Shown here: positions 1 through 8,140 of the stretch, one piece after another
Position numbering within the stretch: the stretch's first letter is position 1
Layout: every line of letters starts with the position of its first letter
The notes under the pieces: generated by a model
Databases searched by the model: none
What the model saw: the letters and a program-made list of their open reading frames with translations, nothing else
Told to the model about the DNA's origin: nothing
Virus record (IMG/VR): IMGVR_UViG_3300010368_004129
Span: 1-30,750 of that record
Strand: one strand, 5' to 3'
From: a virus
DNA: 30,750 bases
Position numbers and translations under genes: made by a program

Positions 1-681
1 TCCCTTAATGATCCTACTAGTTACATTACCTGTAGGGGACATACGAGCAACCCATTCATCCCCAAGGATACGGCGGCATCTGTTAATAATATAAGGTATA
101 TCAAAGAACTCAGAGTTCCAACCAGATAAGATATCAGGAAAGTCCTGCTCTAGATGCTGAATATACTTCTTAAAGAGATCTTTCTCGTCATCACACTTTA
201 TGTAAGTTACATCATCTTGATGATTCTTGTAGTCGTATAACCCAAAAGTCGTAAAGTGATCTGCTATAGTATCATATACAGTTATAACAGTTACTTTATG
301 ATTACCAGTTTGAATATCTGGGAAGTCGTCAGGAGAGTAAGTCTCGATATCAATAAACATCGTCTTAATGGGATGCTTATTGAAGTCTTCTTCTTCGTTC
401 TCCTCCCAGTAACGATCTACAAGATATTGTTGATGTGATTGTAAGTTTTCAAATACTCTCTTAATGCCGGTATCTTTAATAAACTTGTACCGACCATACT
501 GATTCTGGAACTTTTTCTTAATTAACTTAGTACCGAAAATGGACTCGTATTTACCATTACCTTCGACGAATAAATACGGTTCATGAGACGTCTCGTATGA
601 GATACGCTTACCGTTTTCATCCCACGTAAAGAGTTTAACTGAACTTTCTCTACCATTATATACTATATTTCGATAACTCAC
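1..681 (-). CDS. 43: DNA polymerase, family B, T4 gp43-like (partial, N-terminal 227 residues)
   Basis: This is the replicative DNA polymerase; the C-terminal part runs off the window at base 1. The visible 227 residues hold the N-terminal domain and the first two proofreading-exonuclease motifs: Exo I as FIDIET near residues 106-111, and Exo II as GWNSEFFDIPYIINR near residues 187-201, which supply the metal-binding Asp/Glu residues of family B polymerases. There is no ATG at the head of the frame; the upstream in-frame stop is at 712-714. I chose GTG at 679-681 because a TTGATA-16-TATAAT promoter ends exactly 6 nt before it. No Shine-Dalgarno is evident. The gene follows the glycosyltransferase gene, whose stop at 717 abuts the promoter, so polymerase can be transcribed separately. 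Family call is firm; the exact start is inferred from promoter spacing. Confidence 0.93.
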   Translation of the reverse strand, partial: MSYRNIVYNGRESSVKLFTWDENGKRISYETSHEPYLFVEGNGKYESIFGTKLIKKKFQNQYGRYKFIKDTGIKRVFENLQSHQQYLVDRYWEENEEEDFNKHPIKTMFIDIETYSPDDFPDIQTGNHKVTVITVYDTIADHFTTFGLYDYKNHQDDVTYIKCDDEKDLFKKYIQHLEQDFPDILSGWNSEFFDIPYIINRCRRILGDEWVARMSPTGNVTSRIIKG

Positions 682-687
682 ACCATA

Positions 688-715
688 ATTATAATGTAGT
701 TCCGCGTAGTATCAA
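688..715 (-). promoter_or_regulatory. Sigma70-type promoter of gene 43, leaderless spacing
   Basis: On the minus strand TTGATA (715-710), a 16-nt spacer and TATAAT (693-688) are followed by 6 nt and then GTG at 681. A -10 element ending at -7 puts +1 on the G of the start codon. Confidence 0.75.
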
Positions 716-716
716 C

Positions 717-1937
717 CTATTTATTATGTCTAGCTAGATTAATTCTCTTAGGATCACCGACATGGTATTGGTAGACTTCAGTATAACAGTCGATGTTATT
801 GTCACTCTCTAACCAGCGGGTATCAGCATAGGATGAAGCCTTTTTGCATAAAGACTTATAACGCTTTCGATCACCTAGAGTCCTCTCAATTTGAGCAATC
901 ATCTCGTCTCCTGTTTTGAATCTAATAGGGGCATTCTCGTACGTGCATATATCCTGGCATGCAATAGGTAGACCTAGTGCACATGCTTCGATATATTTTA
1001 AATCTGATTTTGAACGATTAAAAACATTATCCTGTAGAGGTGCTACAACCATATTGACGTTTAGATCACGTAATTTATCACCATATTCAAATAGCCTTGC
1101 CCATGGGTGAAATTCAATCTTACCGGCCATAACGAGCGGTTTGAGTGATAACGGGAAAGCTCCTAAAAATACCCATTGATATTTATCAACTGTTTTTGCG
1201 ATAACTCTATTTACATGCTCGAAGTCATCCTTCTGACCTACATTATTATCAACATCGAAGTGGGCTCCGGAGCCAGCGTATAAGATTCTTGGTTTCTTTT
1301 GATTATCCTCAAAACTCTTCATCGTGCGATTTAGATCACTTCTGTTACCTAACCAAAACTTAGGCATAAAATTAGGTATAACAGTTACGTTCTCATTACC
1401 TGTCTTCTCTTTATAGTAGTCACGCATGAATGGACATGTAACGGTAATCTCGTCACACATAGCCATAATCTCCTGAGCACTCTTTCTGATTTGAGGATCT
1501 GTAAATGCACTTTTAAACTTATTATAGTCAGGTATATCTTCCGAGAAGCAGATGTCATCAATTTCATATATAAGTCTAAAGTTTTGCTTGTCTGCAACAC
1601 CACGTAAAAATTTAATAAAATGTAATTGCTGTGGCGTTGCCTGTCTCTGTATACGTACACCTTTTACTCCTGTGTATTGTCTCGCATCCCCGTTCATTAC
1701 CGTCGTTCCGTGTACAACAGCTTTACTATGAGCATTCATAACCTGCTCAGGCCATATCATCCTCCAATGACCGCAACCGGAATAATCAGCATAGTAGTTC
1801 ATAAAACGTGGCATGCCGAGCTCCGGGGATTGTGGTACTGGTTGCTGCCCTTGTTTAACGCCACGTACTTGACTAGCTAGTCCCATTGGCAAATTAGCTT
1901 GCATAGGTGAGGCTTGGAATGGAAGTCTGTTAAGCAT
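717..1937 (-). CDS. Glycosyltransferase, GT-B fold (GT4-like)
   Basis: A 406-residue putative glycosyltransferase that would move a sugar from a nucleotide-sugar donor to an unknown acceptor. Residues about 215-225 (PRILYAGSGAHF) look like the linker into the C-terminal Rossmann domain of GT-B enzymes. The segment NRSKSDLKYIEACALGLPI near 308-326 matches the conserved donor-binding E-x7-E-like helix of the GT4 family (KSDLKYIEA.A.G.P). The N-terminal 45 residues are Pro/Gln/Met-rich and probably disordered. It lies between gp46 and gp43. In T4 the alpha-glucosyltransferase for DNA also sits inside the 46-47-55 cluster, so modification of phage DNA is possible, but virion or host-surface modification is equally open. 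An AATAGT or a TATAAT element upstream could serve it; neither fits the spacing rule well. Confidence 0.75.
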   Translation of the reverse strand: MLNRLPFQASPMQANLPMGLASQVRGVKQGQQPVPQSPELGMPRFMNYYADYSGCGHWRMIWPEQVMNAHSKAVVHGTTVMNGDARQYTGVKGVRIQRQATPQQLHFIKFLRGVADKQNFRLIYEIDDICFSEDIPDYNKFKSAFTDPQIRKSAQEIMAMCDEITVTCPFMRDYYKEKTGNENVTVIPNFMPKFWLGNRSDLNRTMKSFEDNQKKPRILYAGSGAHFDVDNNVGQKDDFEHVNRVIAKTVDKYQWVFLGAFPLSLKPLVMAGKIEFHPWARLFEYGDKLRDLNVNMVVAPLQDNVFNRSKSDLKYIEACALGLPIACQDICTYENAPIRFKTGDEMIAQIERTLGDRKRYKSLCKKASSYADTRWLESDNNIDCYTEVYQYHVGDPKRINLARHNK

Positions 1938-1968
1938 ATATATACTATTAATTATAGTAATTTTTTAT

Positions 1969-3774
1969 TTAATCCACAAATTCTACGCGTTTAGTAATAC
2001 CGTTACTCTTCTCCAAAAATACAATATCACCGGTGGCAGCTTTAATGCTTTCCTTACGATGGCTAATAACAAATATACACTCTTTTTGCGTTTCAACACG
2101 ATCATTTAAGATCTCTAAAACTAAGTCAACACCTTTTTCATCGAAACTACTATCAAATAGCTCATCATAAAAACTAAGGTTATAGTGAACATCTCCTTGA
2201 GCTTTTCGCATATCCATAAATGAGAAGAGGCATGCGAGGTCAATAGCTTTTCTTTCAGCTCCAGAAAAGTTATTATAGAGACATACCTTACCTTTTTCAT
2301 TAATAATCTCCTCTTCAAAATACTCATTAAAGACGCAGATACTATTACTATCTAGTTTCTTGAGATAGTGCGTAAGTTTAGAGTTAAAGTTGCGTAAAAT
2401 TTTCTTAACGATAAAGCTCTTTACTCCTTCTTCTGAGACGACAAACTTTGCAACATCTAAGAAGTCTAATCTATTTTTAAGACTGTTAATATCAGCCTTA
2501 ATAGTATCAACCTTATCTTGATACTCATTAACTACACTATCAAAAGTATTAGTTTCATTCCTTACTCCTTCTAACTCACTCTCAATTTCGGTTATACATT
2601 TTTGTATATAATTAACAGAGTCACTAACTTGACTGATACTATATTTCTCTCTCTCGATGTTAGTAATTTTATCGGCTAGAGTTTGAATTGCATTATTAAT
2701 TTTCTCTTCAAGAGTCTTTTTACCATTTAATTCACTAGTAAGTTCATCTAGTTTTATTTTCTGATCGGTTATACCAGCCTTTATATGACGCTTCTTTTCA
2801 TTGATAGCTTCTATATCATGATCAGCAATCGGTCGGAGACAAACCGGGCAATCGGCTTCTGATGTACCTATCTGTTTATAATCTTCAGCTGCAGTTCTTA
2901 GCGTCAGCCTACACTCAATTAAATCATGATTAATTACATCTATTTCATCTCGTACTGCTTTCTTTTTCTGGCTTACTTCCTCTTTCTTTTCTTCAAAGGG
3001 AGTAGCATCTAAATTATTAATACTATCCAGTCGCTCATTAGCTGCTTTAAGATCAGCTGAGTGTCGGTTGCAGGTTGACTCTAATGTATTAACCTTCCTG
3101 CCATGGTCAATATCGAAATTATTCTTATGATTCTGCTGTAGTTGCAAATAACCGGACGTTTCTTCTAATCGAGTAACATTAATATCAAAGTCTTTCTTAA
3201 CCTCGCTCTGATCACTTCTAACATCATTTAGCATCTTAGAGAATACTTCTAGATTAAAAATCTTTTCAATAAACTTACGTTTCTCAACCTTATTCTTAGC
3301 CATAAAAGGTATATGGTTATTGAGAGTCATGATAACACAATTTTGAAATATCTCTGGTGATGATGACAATACGGTTTCAATATACTGGTTTGTATTTTGA
3401 ATAGTATCACGTGTCTTATCAACATCATTCTTATATATTGTGCATTTTGATGGCCCTAAGGTGCGTACAATTCTAAAGTCATTTATACCATATTGCGGGT
3501 CATCAACACTAAACAATAGCTCGACAGATGTCTTACCGTCTGTTAAATTATTAGGTATAAAGGTCTTCTTAATTTCGCGTAATGTATTACCAAATATTGA
3601 GAAGTATAGAGCATCAGCAATAGTACTCTTACCCACACCATTTCTTCTATCCTCCTTATCGCGATTTATACCAGTAACAATATGCAAGCCAGTCTCGAAG
3701 TTTACCTTCACTACTTCTTCACCGACTGATAAGAAGTTCTTAATTTTTAACTCTTTAAAATTTACGTATTTCAT
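1969..3774 (-). CDS. 46: Recombination endonuclease subunit gp46 (Rad50/SbcC-like ATPase)
   Basis: The SMC-like ATPase partner of gp47. The complex resects DNA ends to make single strands for recombination-dependent replication and host DNA breakdown. The 601 residues show Walker A NGVGKST at 45-51, a long coiled coil split by a CPVC zinc hook at 309-312, the ABC signature FSGAE at 503-507, Walker B LSFYDE at 533-538 and a switch His in ISHR near 570-573. The length is close to T4 gp46 (about 560). The ATG overlaps the gp47 stop as ATGA, so the two are translationally coupled with gp47 upstream. Order and orientation match the T4 46-47-55 cluster. Confidence 0.96.
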   Translation of the reverse strand: MKYVNFKELKIKNFLSVGEEVVKVNFETGLHIVTGINRDKEDRRNGVGKSTIADALYFSIFGNTLREIKKTFIPNNLTDGKTSVELLFSVDDPQYGINDFRIVRTLGPSKCTIYKNDVDKTRDTIQNTNQYIETVLSSSPEIFQNCVIMTLNNHIPFMAKNKVEKRKFIEKIFNLEVFSKMLNDVRSDQSEVKKDFDINVTRLEETSGYLQLQQNHKNNFDIDHGRKVNTLESTCNRHSADLKAANERLDSINNLDATPFEEKKEEVSQKKKAVRDEIDVINHDLIECRLTLRTAAEDYKQIGTSEADCPVCLRPIADHDIEAINEKKRHIKAGITDQKIKLDELTSELNGKKTLEEKINNAIQTLADKITNIEREKYSISQVSDSVNYIQKCITEIESELEGVRNETNTFDSVVNEYQDKVDTIKADINSLKNRLDFLDVAKFVVSEEGVKSFIVKKILRNFNSKLTHYLKKLDSNSICVFNEYFEEEIINEKGKVCLYNNFSGAERKAIDLACLFSFMDMRKAQGDVHYNLSFYDELFDSSFDEKGVDLVLEILNDRVETQKECIFVISHRKESIKAATGDIVFLEKSNGITKRVEFVD

Positions 3775-4820
3775 TTTGGTCTATCTACTGATCGGTTATA
3801 TAGTTCTGTAGTGTATTTTGCAACTTCACTCTTATTATCAATATCTAACATGTTAATAAATTCAGTAATAGCTTCCGACATATCTACTCCAGAAAGATCA
3901 AACTCATTATCTTCTGCGAATTGTACTTTATTATAATTAGCATCATAATCAATTCTAATATCACTGGGCTTATAACTAGCAAGTTTTGTAACTAGTAAAT
4001 CCATATCTGCAGAATTAACATTTTTATCTACAATAAATTTAATAATGTTACCGGTTACTTCAGATCTAAAGTATGCTTCAGGATCTTTTTGTGTTATAAG
4101 CTTAGATAGGAATATCTTAACATGTTTAGGTGTTACGGTATTTTTATAAAACTCATAACTTAAATCCTCGAGATCTAAAACATAATATCCTTTGGTCTGG
4201 CCTGAATCACCGAAATCCATTTCATAAGGGTTACCGACATATATGATTTCACTATTATCAAACTTTCTACTCGCTCTTAAGTGGAAGTGGCCTGAGAATA
4301 CTAGAGGCGCTTTATTAGCTAAAGCTTCAGGATTATCACCATGGTCACAAACCTTGAAGGAGTTCATTTTAAAGTTTACTAGCTCGAAGTGACCGAATAC
4401 TAGATCACAATCTGGAATGTCTTTTAGTTGAGTGCCCCATGGGCAGAAGACTGTATTAACGCCGTGTATATTACATTGCGCCATTTTATCATAGACTGTA
4501 AGGTTACTATAACCTCTCAATATACTCAGACTGTTAATCTCACTTGTATCTTTATACCATGCATCATGATTACCAGTAATCATCGTAATATTAAAGTCAC
4601 AGAATTTATCTAAAAAGTCTTTAGCGAAGTTTAATGTTTTGACGCTTATCTCATCCCTATAATGGAAGAAATCTCCACAAAAGATAATATCAGAAATACC
4701 TTTAGACTTCAAGTCTTCAATATACCAGTCACTCCATTGATTTGCTACACCTAGCCAGAAGTCACTATTCTGGTGAACGCCGAGGTGTATATCAGAAAAT
4801 ATAGCTACCTTTTTACTCAT
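3771..4820 (-). CDS. 47: Recombination endonuclease subunit gp47 (Mre11/SbcD-like nuclease)
   Basis: Metallophosphoesterase nuclease partner of gp46. The phosphoesterase motifs are in order: DIHLGVH at 10-16, GDFFHYRDE from 49, GNHD at 83-86 and GHFH at 177-180, which provide the two-metal site. The open frame extends upstream to 4865, but MSKKVAIFSDIHLG at 4820 is the sensible start: it lies 1 nt past the gp55 stop (4822) and puts the first metal motif right at the N-terminus as in the family, giving 349 residues (T4 gp47 has 339). It is downstream of gp55 and overlaps gp46 by ATGA. Confidence 0.96.
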   Translation of the reverse strand: MSKKVAIFSDIHLGVHQNSDFWLGVANQWSDWYIEDLKSKGISDIIFCGDFFHYRDEISVKTLNFAKDFLDKFCDFNITMITGNHDAWYKDTSEINSLSILRGYSNLTVYDKMAQCNIHGVNTVFCPWGTQLKDIPDCDLVFGHFELVNFKMNSFKVCDHGDNPEALANKAPLVFSGHFHLRASRKFDNSEIIYVGNPYEMDFGDSGQTKGYYVLDLEDLSYEFYKNTVTPKHVKIFLSKLITQKDPEAYFRSEVTGNIIKFIVDKNVNSADMDLLVTKLASYKPSDIRIDYDANYNKVQFAEDNEFDLSGVDMSEAITEFINMLDIDNKSEVAKYTTELYNRSVDRPK

Positions 4821-4821
4821 A

Positions 4822-5331
4822 TTAATAATCGTCATAATTTGGCTTAACATAAACCTGACCGCCACCAGAATCTAACATCTCTCTCTCATAAACCTGCTCT
4901 CTATAATCACATAGAGTTTGATGATGTTTTTTCTCCTTTTTAATTCTATTAATAAAGGCATGGAATGCGATAGTAGTAAAATAAGAGAACGGATTATATT
5001 CTGAATCTACATTGAACTTTTTATTCTGCAGAGCTGTATACATCTTAACTAGAGCATCACCAATCATGTCTTCTTTATAAGTGTAATTTATAAAATTAGA
5101 TTTATTACCTAAGCCGTAAGCGATCCTCTTAAGTGAGTTTGCTAGTTCAAAAATACAATCCTCAGTTACGTAATACTCTCTAATCTGTTGTTTAAACACA
5201 GCAGGGTTAACGTAGTACTGGTCAATCTTCGGCTTAGGCCCTCTCTTCTTAGGAGCCGGTTTATCCTCGATTACAGGAGCCTCAACAGTCTTAGGCTTTT
5301 CGTCAGTCTTAGTTTCTTTGTCGCTTGGCAT
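4822..5331 (-). CDS. 55: Late-transcription sigma factor gp55
   Basis: The divergent sigma factor that directs host RNA polymerase to T4-type late promoters (TATAAATA). The 169 residues carry the gp55 core: NFINYTYKEDMIGDAL near 92-107 and NPFSYFTTIAFHAFINRIKKEKK near 130-152, which closely resemble the gp55 region 2-like segment. The first 45 residues are Lys/Pro/Glu-rich with an AT-hook-like KKRGPKPK at 28-35. Its presence agrees with the many TAAATA elements in this window. The coactivator gp33 and clamp genes 44/62/45 are not in the window. The gene heads gp55-gp47-gp46 and is preceded by TATAGT with 6 nt to the ATG. Confidence 0.92.
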   Translation of the reverse strand: MPSDKETKTDEKPKTVEAPVIEDKPAPKKRGPKPKIDQYYVNPAVFKQQIREYYVTEDCIFELANSLKRIAYGLGNKSNFINYTYKEDMIGDALVKMYTALQNKKFNVDSEYNPFSYFTTIAFHAFINRIKKEKKHHQTLCDYREQVYEREMLDSGGGQVYVKPNYDDY

Positions 5332-5337
5332 AATATA

Positions 5338-5343
5338 ACTATA
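5338..5343 (-). promoter_or_regulatory. -10 element before gene 55 (TATAGT, 6 nt to ATG)
   Basis: TATAGT on the minus strand ends 6 nt before the gp55 ATG at 5331, the same spacing as the TATAAT elements of the other early genes. No convincing -35 box lies 16-17 nt upstream (GTTACT), so this is weaker than the others. Confidence 0.45.
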
Positions 5344-5372
5344 GTATAGTATATGACTAAGTAACTATCAAC

Positions 5373-6806
5373 TTATTTCTCAGTAACCTGCACTATTTTA
5401 TAAGGTATCTTCTCCTGCTCATAAATCTCTTTTCTACGAGCAACATGCTTTTGACCATATTTAAGCTGATCTGCTATATCAATTATTTTAAGATTATCCT
5501 TACTATCATGCAGTCGTAAACCACGTCCAATAGTCTGAATAGTGCGTATAGAGCTTTTACCACCTGCAGCAAATACAATCATGTGTATATTTTTAATATT
5601 AACCCCGGTACTAAAAATAGAACTCATAGCTATACAAACTACATTATCTTCTATCTCCATTATTCTCTTAATATTTTCACGCTCTTCAATCTCTAACTCA
5701 CCTTTAACAAAGTATACTCGTTTATCTTTTAAAGCAGACATTAGATCGTAAAGTGTTTCGCCGTGTTTCAGATGATTTACTAATACTAGAGCATTATTGT
5801 TAAAATTAGCACATATCTGATTTATTATATTGTTTCGAAATTGATTCTCATATATAAAATCTAATTCAAGCCTGTAATTCAGTTTAGCAGCTGCGCCTGT
5901 TTTATACGCCGGTGAGCTTAAAAATTCAGATTCAATAATAGTTGTACTTGCTGGTGTTAAGTGTTTTTCGGTACGTAGCTGAAAACTATCCTTTTCGTAA
6001 ATAATACTCCCTATCTTACCGACAATATTCCATTCATCAACTTTACTATCAGGCATAGTACCGGTCAAACCGAACTTATGAACAGTTCTGATCTGCTGTA
6101 CCATCTTACTTACCTTATTACTCTTTTTGACTTTATGACACTCGTCTATAACTAACGCATCTACCTTTTCTAACCAGTCATTATCCTTAAATTGACTCTG
6201 AAGTATACCTAGGTTAGCTATAATAACATTAGCAGTAAAGTCTGGTTTATTCTTACCGGACCATTTAGTATACTTAAAGGGTGCATCATATTCACTAAAG
6301 TCGCTAAACGTCTGATTGACTAAGCCTAAATCTGGTACAATCAAAAGACATTTAAATGTATCACCCGTACTCTTAAACATACTCGATAGTAGAGAGCATA
6401 TTGTTAGAGTCTTACCGGCACCTGTACCCATTTTTAGAATACCTCTACCAAATTGAATTGCTTTCTTACAAGCAGCTAACTGATAATCTCTCAATGGTAA
6501 TGTTAACTCATCATATACGTCTGCGGATGCTAACGTAGGTTTTATAATATCAGATACATTACTATCAATATGTAATTCCTCATCAGGGTAAACTTCCTTA
6601 ATGTATCTTAATATATCAAAAAACAATCCAGCTTCGAAGAGACCGGTTGGTGTAATACAATAATTTCTGATATCAGCAAAATGTCTAGCTCTACCCTTCA
6701 ACCTAAATCGAGCTGTTGCATCGGTTTCACTAAAAAAATCGCGAATAGCGGGCACGAGTTCGCCTGCTATTCTAATCTTATTATTAACTAGTTCAAATTT
6801 AATCAT
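5373..6806 (-). CDS. uvsW: UvsW-like superfamily 2 helicase
   Basis: ATP-dependent DNA helicase and annealing enzyme that processes branched recombination intermediates and removes R-loops so that origin-driven replication gives way to recombination-driven replication. The 477 residues show an N-terminal domain of about 100 residues, RDYQ at 106-109, Walker A GTGAGKT at 127-133, the DECH box at 221-224, LTGT (motif III) at 247-250 and motif VI QTIGRGLR near 424-431. Its ATG lies 2 nt after the UvsY stop, so it is probably cotranscribed with uvsY, as expected for functionally linked recombination genes. Confidence 0.94.
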   Translation of the reverse strand: MIKFELVNNKIRIAGELVPAIRDFFSETDATARFRLKGRARHFADIRNYCITPTGLFEAGLFFDILRYIKEVYPDEELHIDSNVSDIIKPTLASADVYDELTLPLRDYQLAACKKAIQFGRGILKMGTGAGKTLTICSLLSSMFKSTGDTFKCLLIVPDLGLVNQTFSDFSEYDAPFKYTKWSGKNKPDFTANVIIANLGILQSQFKDNDWLEKVDALVIDECHKVKKSNKVSKMVQQIRTVHKFGLTGTMPDSKVDEWNIVGKIGSIIYEKDSFQLRTEKHLTPASTTIIESEFLSSPAYKTGAAAKLNYRLELDFIYENQFRNNIINQICANFNNNALVLVNHLKHGETLYDLMSALKDKRVYFVKGELEIEERENIKRIMEIEDNVVCIAMSSIFSTGVNIKNIHMIVFAAGGKSSIRTIQTIGRGLRLHDSKDNLKIIDIADQLKYGQKHVARRKEIYEQEKIPYKIVQVTEK

Positions 6807-6808
6807 CC

Positions 6809-7210
6809 CTATATAGTTTCCATCTTCATTATCTCGATGATATTCTTGATGTCAAAACCTAAGCTTGTAAATGTTCTTTCAACCTTTTCTAGATAATCAA
6901 CAATTAGTTCTTGCTCATCGATACGATTTTGCAATTCTATCATTCCCTCATGTTGATATGAGCTTTTCTCTGCTATAGGTCTAGTCACCTTTACTGGAGA
7001 TTCTCGTTGTATAGCTTGTACTATATCTTCTCTTAAGGAATACCTTTCAGCTTTTAGATTAAGGAGTGACTTTTTATGCTGAATCAATCGACAGACCCAG
7101 TAGTGTTTACGAGCTGGAGTCTTAAGTGACATCTCTTTAATATTGAACTCATCGATATGTAGCTCAACCTCAATCTCTTTACTATACCTTTCAATTATTT
7201 CCGCATTCAC
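6809..7210 (-). CDS. uvsY: UvsY recombination mediator
   Basis: The mediator that loads UvsX recombinase onto gp32-coated single-stranded DNA. From the GTG at 7210 the protein has 133 residues; T4 UvsY has 137. It resembles UvsY in its overall charged helical composition, in the LIQHKKSLLNLKAERY segment (helical, Lys-rich, DNA-binding half) and in the C-terminal ending F..LGFDIKNIIEIMKME, matching UvsY's SRGFAIKHIQDMRAFE. Position next to uvsW supports the call. A longer frame begins with ATG at 7225, but codons 2-3 of that version (TAT AAT) are the -10 box of a strong promoter; transcripts starting there would begin at GTG 7210. I therefore prefer GTG. Confidence 0.85.
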   Translation of the reverse strand: MNAEIIERYSKEIEVELHIDEFNIKEMSLKTPARKHYWVCRLIQHKKSLLNLKAERYSLREDIVQAIQRESPVKVTRPIAEKSSYQHEGMIELQNRIDEQELIVDYLEKVERTFTSLGFDIKNIIEIMKMETI

Positions 7211-7216
7211 ATCCTT

Positions 7217-7244
7217 ATTATACATGTATTTACACGGTTTGCAA
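7217..7244 (-). promoter_or_regulatory. Sigma70-type promoter of uvsY-uvsW, leaderless spacing
   Basis: TTGCAA (7244-7239), a 16-nt spacer and TATAAT (7222-7217) are followed by 6 nt and GTG at 7210. The -10 box lies inside the longer open frame, which argues that frame's ATG at 7225 is not used. Confidence 0.75.
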
Positions 7245-7292
7245 CTATTAACTAGTGATATAACATAGAAAGCCTAAGCCGTAATACATAAA

Positions 7293-7298
7293 TAAATA
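7293..7298 (+). promoter_or_regulatory. Late promoter element (TAAATA, 5 nt to ATG)
   Basis: Two overlapping ATAAATA copies occupy 7288-7298; the second ends 5 nt before the ATG at 7304. T4-type late promoters start about 6 nt after the last A, which would be the start codon itself. It is divergent from the uvsY promoter. Confidence 0.6.
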
Positions 7299-7303
7299 TT
7301 AAT

Positions 7304-7699
7304 ATGAGGGATACACAGAGATTATTTGAACGTACAGTAGATAAACTGCTCAAAGGGGTGGAAGATATTGATTATGATGAGAATGAACTTAAAATGGGCA
7401 TCGATGTTGAGACGGAGCACCTAGAGGATCCTAAAGATAGAGCAACAGCAGAGAAAATCGCTAAGCACCATCTCGCCGAAGACCCTGCATATTATAGTAA
7501 GCTCAAGACAATACATGACGAGGATGAAGGTAATACAGTAGGTGGAGGTGCCCTTGGACCAGCAGCTGCAGTAGGTCATTCACAATCAGGTGATTGGTAC
7601 GCTCCCGGCGATGCTAGAGTACCTCAGATATTAGGCGGCATTCAGACTCGCCGTGGGACTATTGGCCGGAAACGTAGAAAAAAGAAAAAGAAAAAGTAA
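7304..7699 (+). CDS. DUF5661-like phage protein with polylysine tail
   Basis: A 131-residue protein of unknown function. Residues about 27-67 (GIDVETEHLEDPKDRATAEKI then AKHHLAEDPAYYSKL) resemble the DUF5661 pattern of an acidic VExEH segment followed by IAxxHLxExxxYYxxL. Residues 84-115 are Gly/Ala-rich and probably flexible. The last 14 residues are almost all Lys/Arg (RKRRKKKKKK), encoded by an A-rich run, and suggest nucleic-acid binding. It opens the plus-strand late block. Its N-terminus does not end in the Glu-cleavage pattern of the packaged set. The family assignment is from memory of the motif and needs a profile search. Confidence 0.65.
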   Translation: MRDTQRLFERTVDKLLKGVEDIDYDENELKMGIDVETEHLEDPKDRATAEKIAKHHLAEDPAYYSKLKTIHDEDEGNTVGGGALGPAAAVGHSQSGDWYAPGDARVPQILGGIQTRRGTIGRKRRKKKKKK

Positions 7700-7708
7700 G
7701 TACGTGCG

Positions 7709-8140
7709 ATGGAAACAGGTCACTGGACAATAAATGGCACGATACCCGAGGATGCCTTCGGCTTCATATATGAAATTACTAATACAGTAAATCAAAGGAA
7801 GTATATAGGTAAAAAACAGATGGTAAAGCGTATTAAACGAGCACCACTCAAAGGTAAGAAGCGTAAAAGAATTGATTTTGTAGAGAGTGATTGGAAGTCC
7901 TATACAGGCTCTTCAGATAGACTTAATGCTGATATTGAAGAGCTTGGTAAGGAGACTTTTACATTCCAAATTTTAAGATTTTGTGGTAGTAAATTTGAAC
8001 TAAGTTATTTTGAATCTAAGATGCAATTTGAACGTGATGTTTTATTAAGTGAAGATTATTATAATGGTATTATAAACTGTAGAATAGGTAGACCACCTAA
8101 AGCTCTAAAGGAACAGTATTATAATAAGGTTAATGAATAA
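7709..8140 (+). CDS. GIY-YIG nuclease-like protein
   Basis: A 143-residue protein with a GIY-YIG signature: GFIY at 18-21 and KYIGKK at 31-36, followed by a Trp/Tyr-rich SYTGSS segment and the helix LNADIEELGKETFTFQIL, as in phage GIY-YIG nucleases. A FESKMQFERDVL stretch near 108-119 supplies a conserved Glu, which could be the metal-binding residue of the family. It ends with YYNGIINCRIGR, common in this group. No separate DNA-binding domain is visible, so it may be a free-standing homing endonuclease or a repair or restriction nuclease. The start is the ATG at 7709, 9 nt past the previous stop, and it overlaps the next gene by 8 nt. Confidence 0.75.
   Translation: METGHWTINGTIPEDAFGFIYEITNTVNQRKYIGKKQMVKRIKRAPLKGKKRKRIDFVESDWKSYTGSSDRLNADIEELGKETFTFQILRFCGSKFELSYFESKMQFERDVLLSEDYYNGIINCRIGRPPKALKEQYYNKVNE

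Noticed and set aside
256-438. 60-residue plus-strand ORF
   Set aside because: Lies antisense inside the gp43 coding region, has no family motif and no correctly spaced promoter.
1938-1956. TATAAT (1956-1951) and AATAGT (1949-1944) upstream of the glycosyltransferase gene
   Set aside because: TATAAT leaves a 13-nt gap and AATAGT is a poor -10 box; neither is reported as a promoter.
3440-3811. 123-residue plus-strand ORF
   Set aside because: Antisense to gp46, which has clear motifs here; a shadow frame.
7223-7225. ATG as start of uvsY
   Set aside because: The -10 box of the promoter overlaps codons 2-3 of that version.
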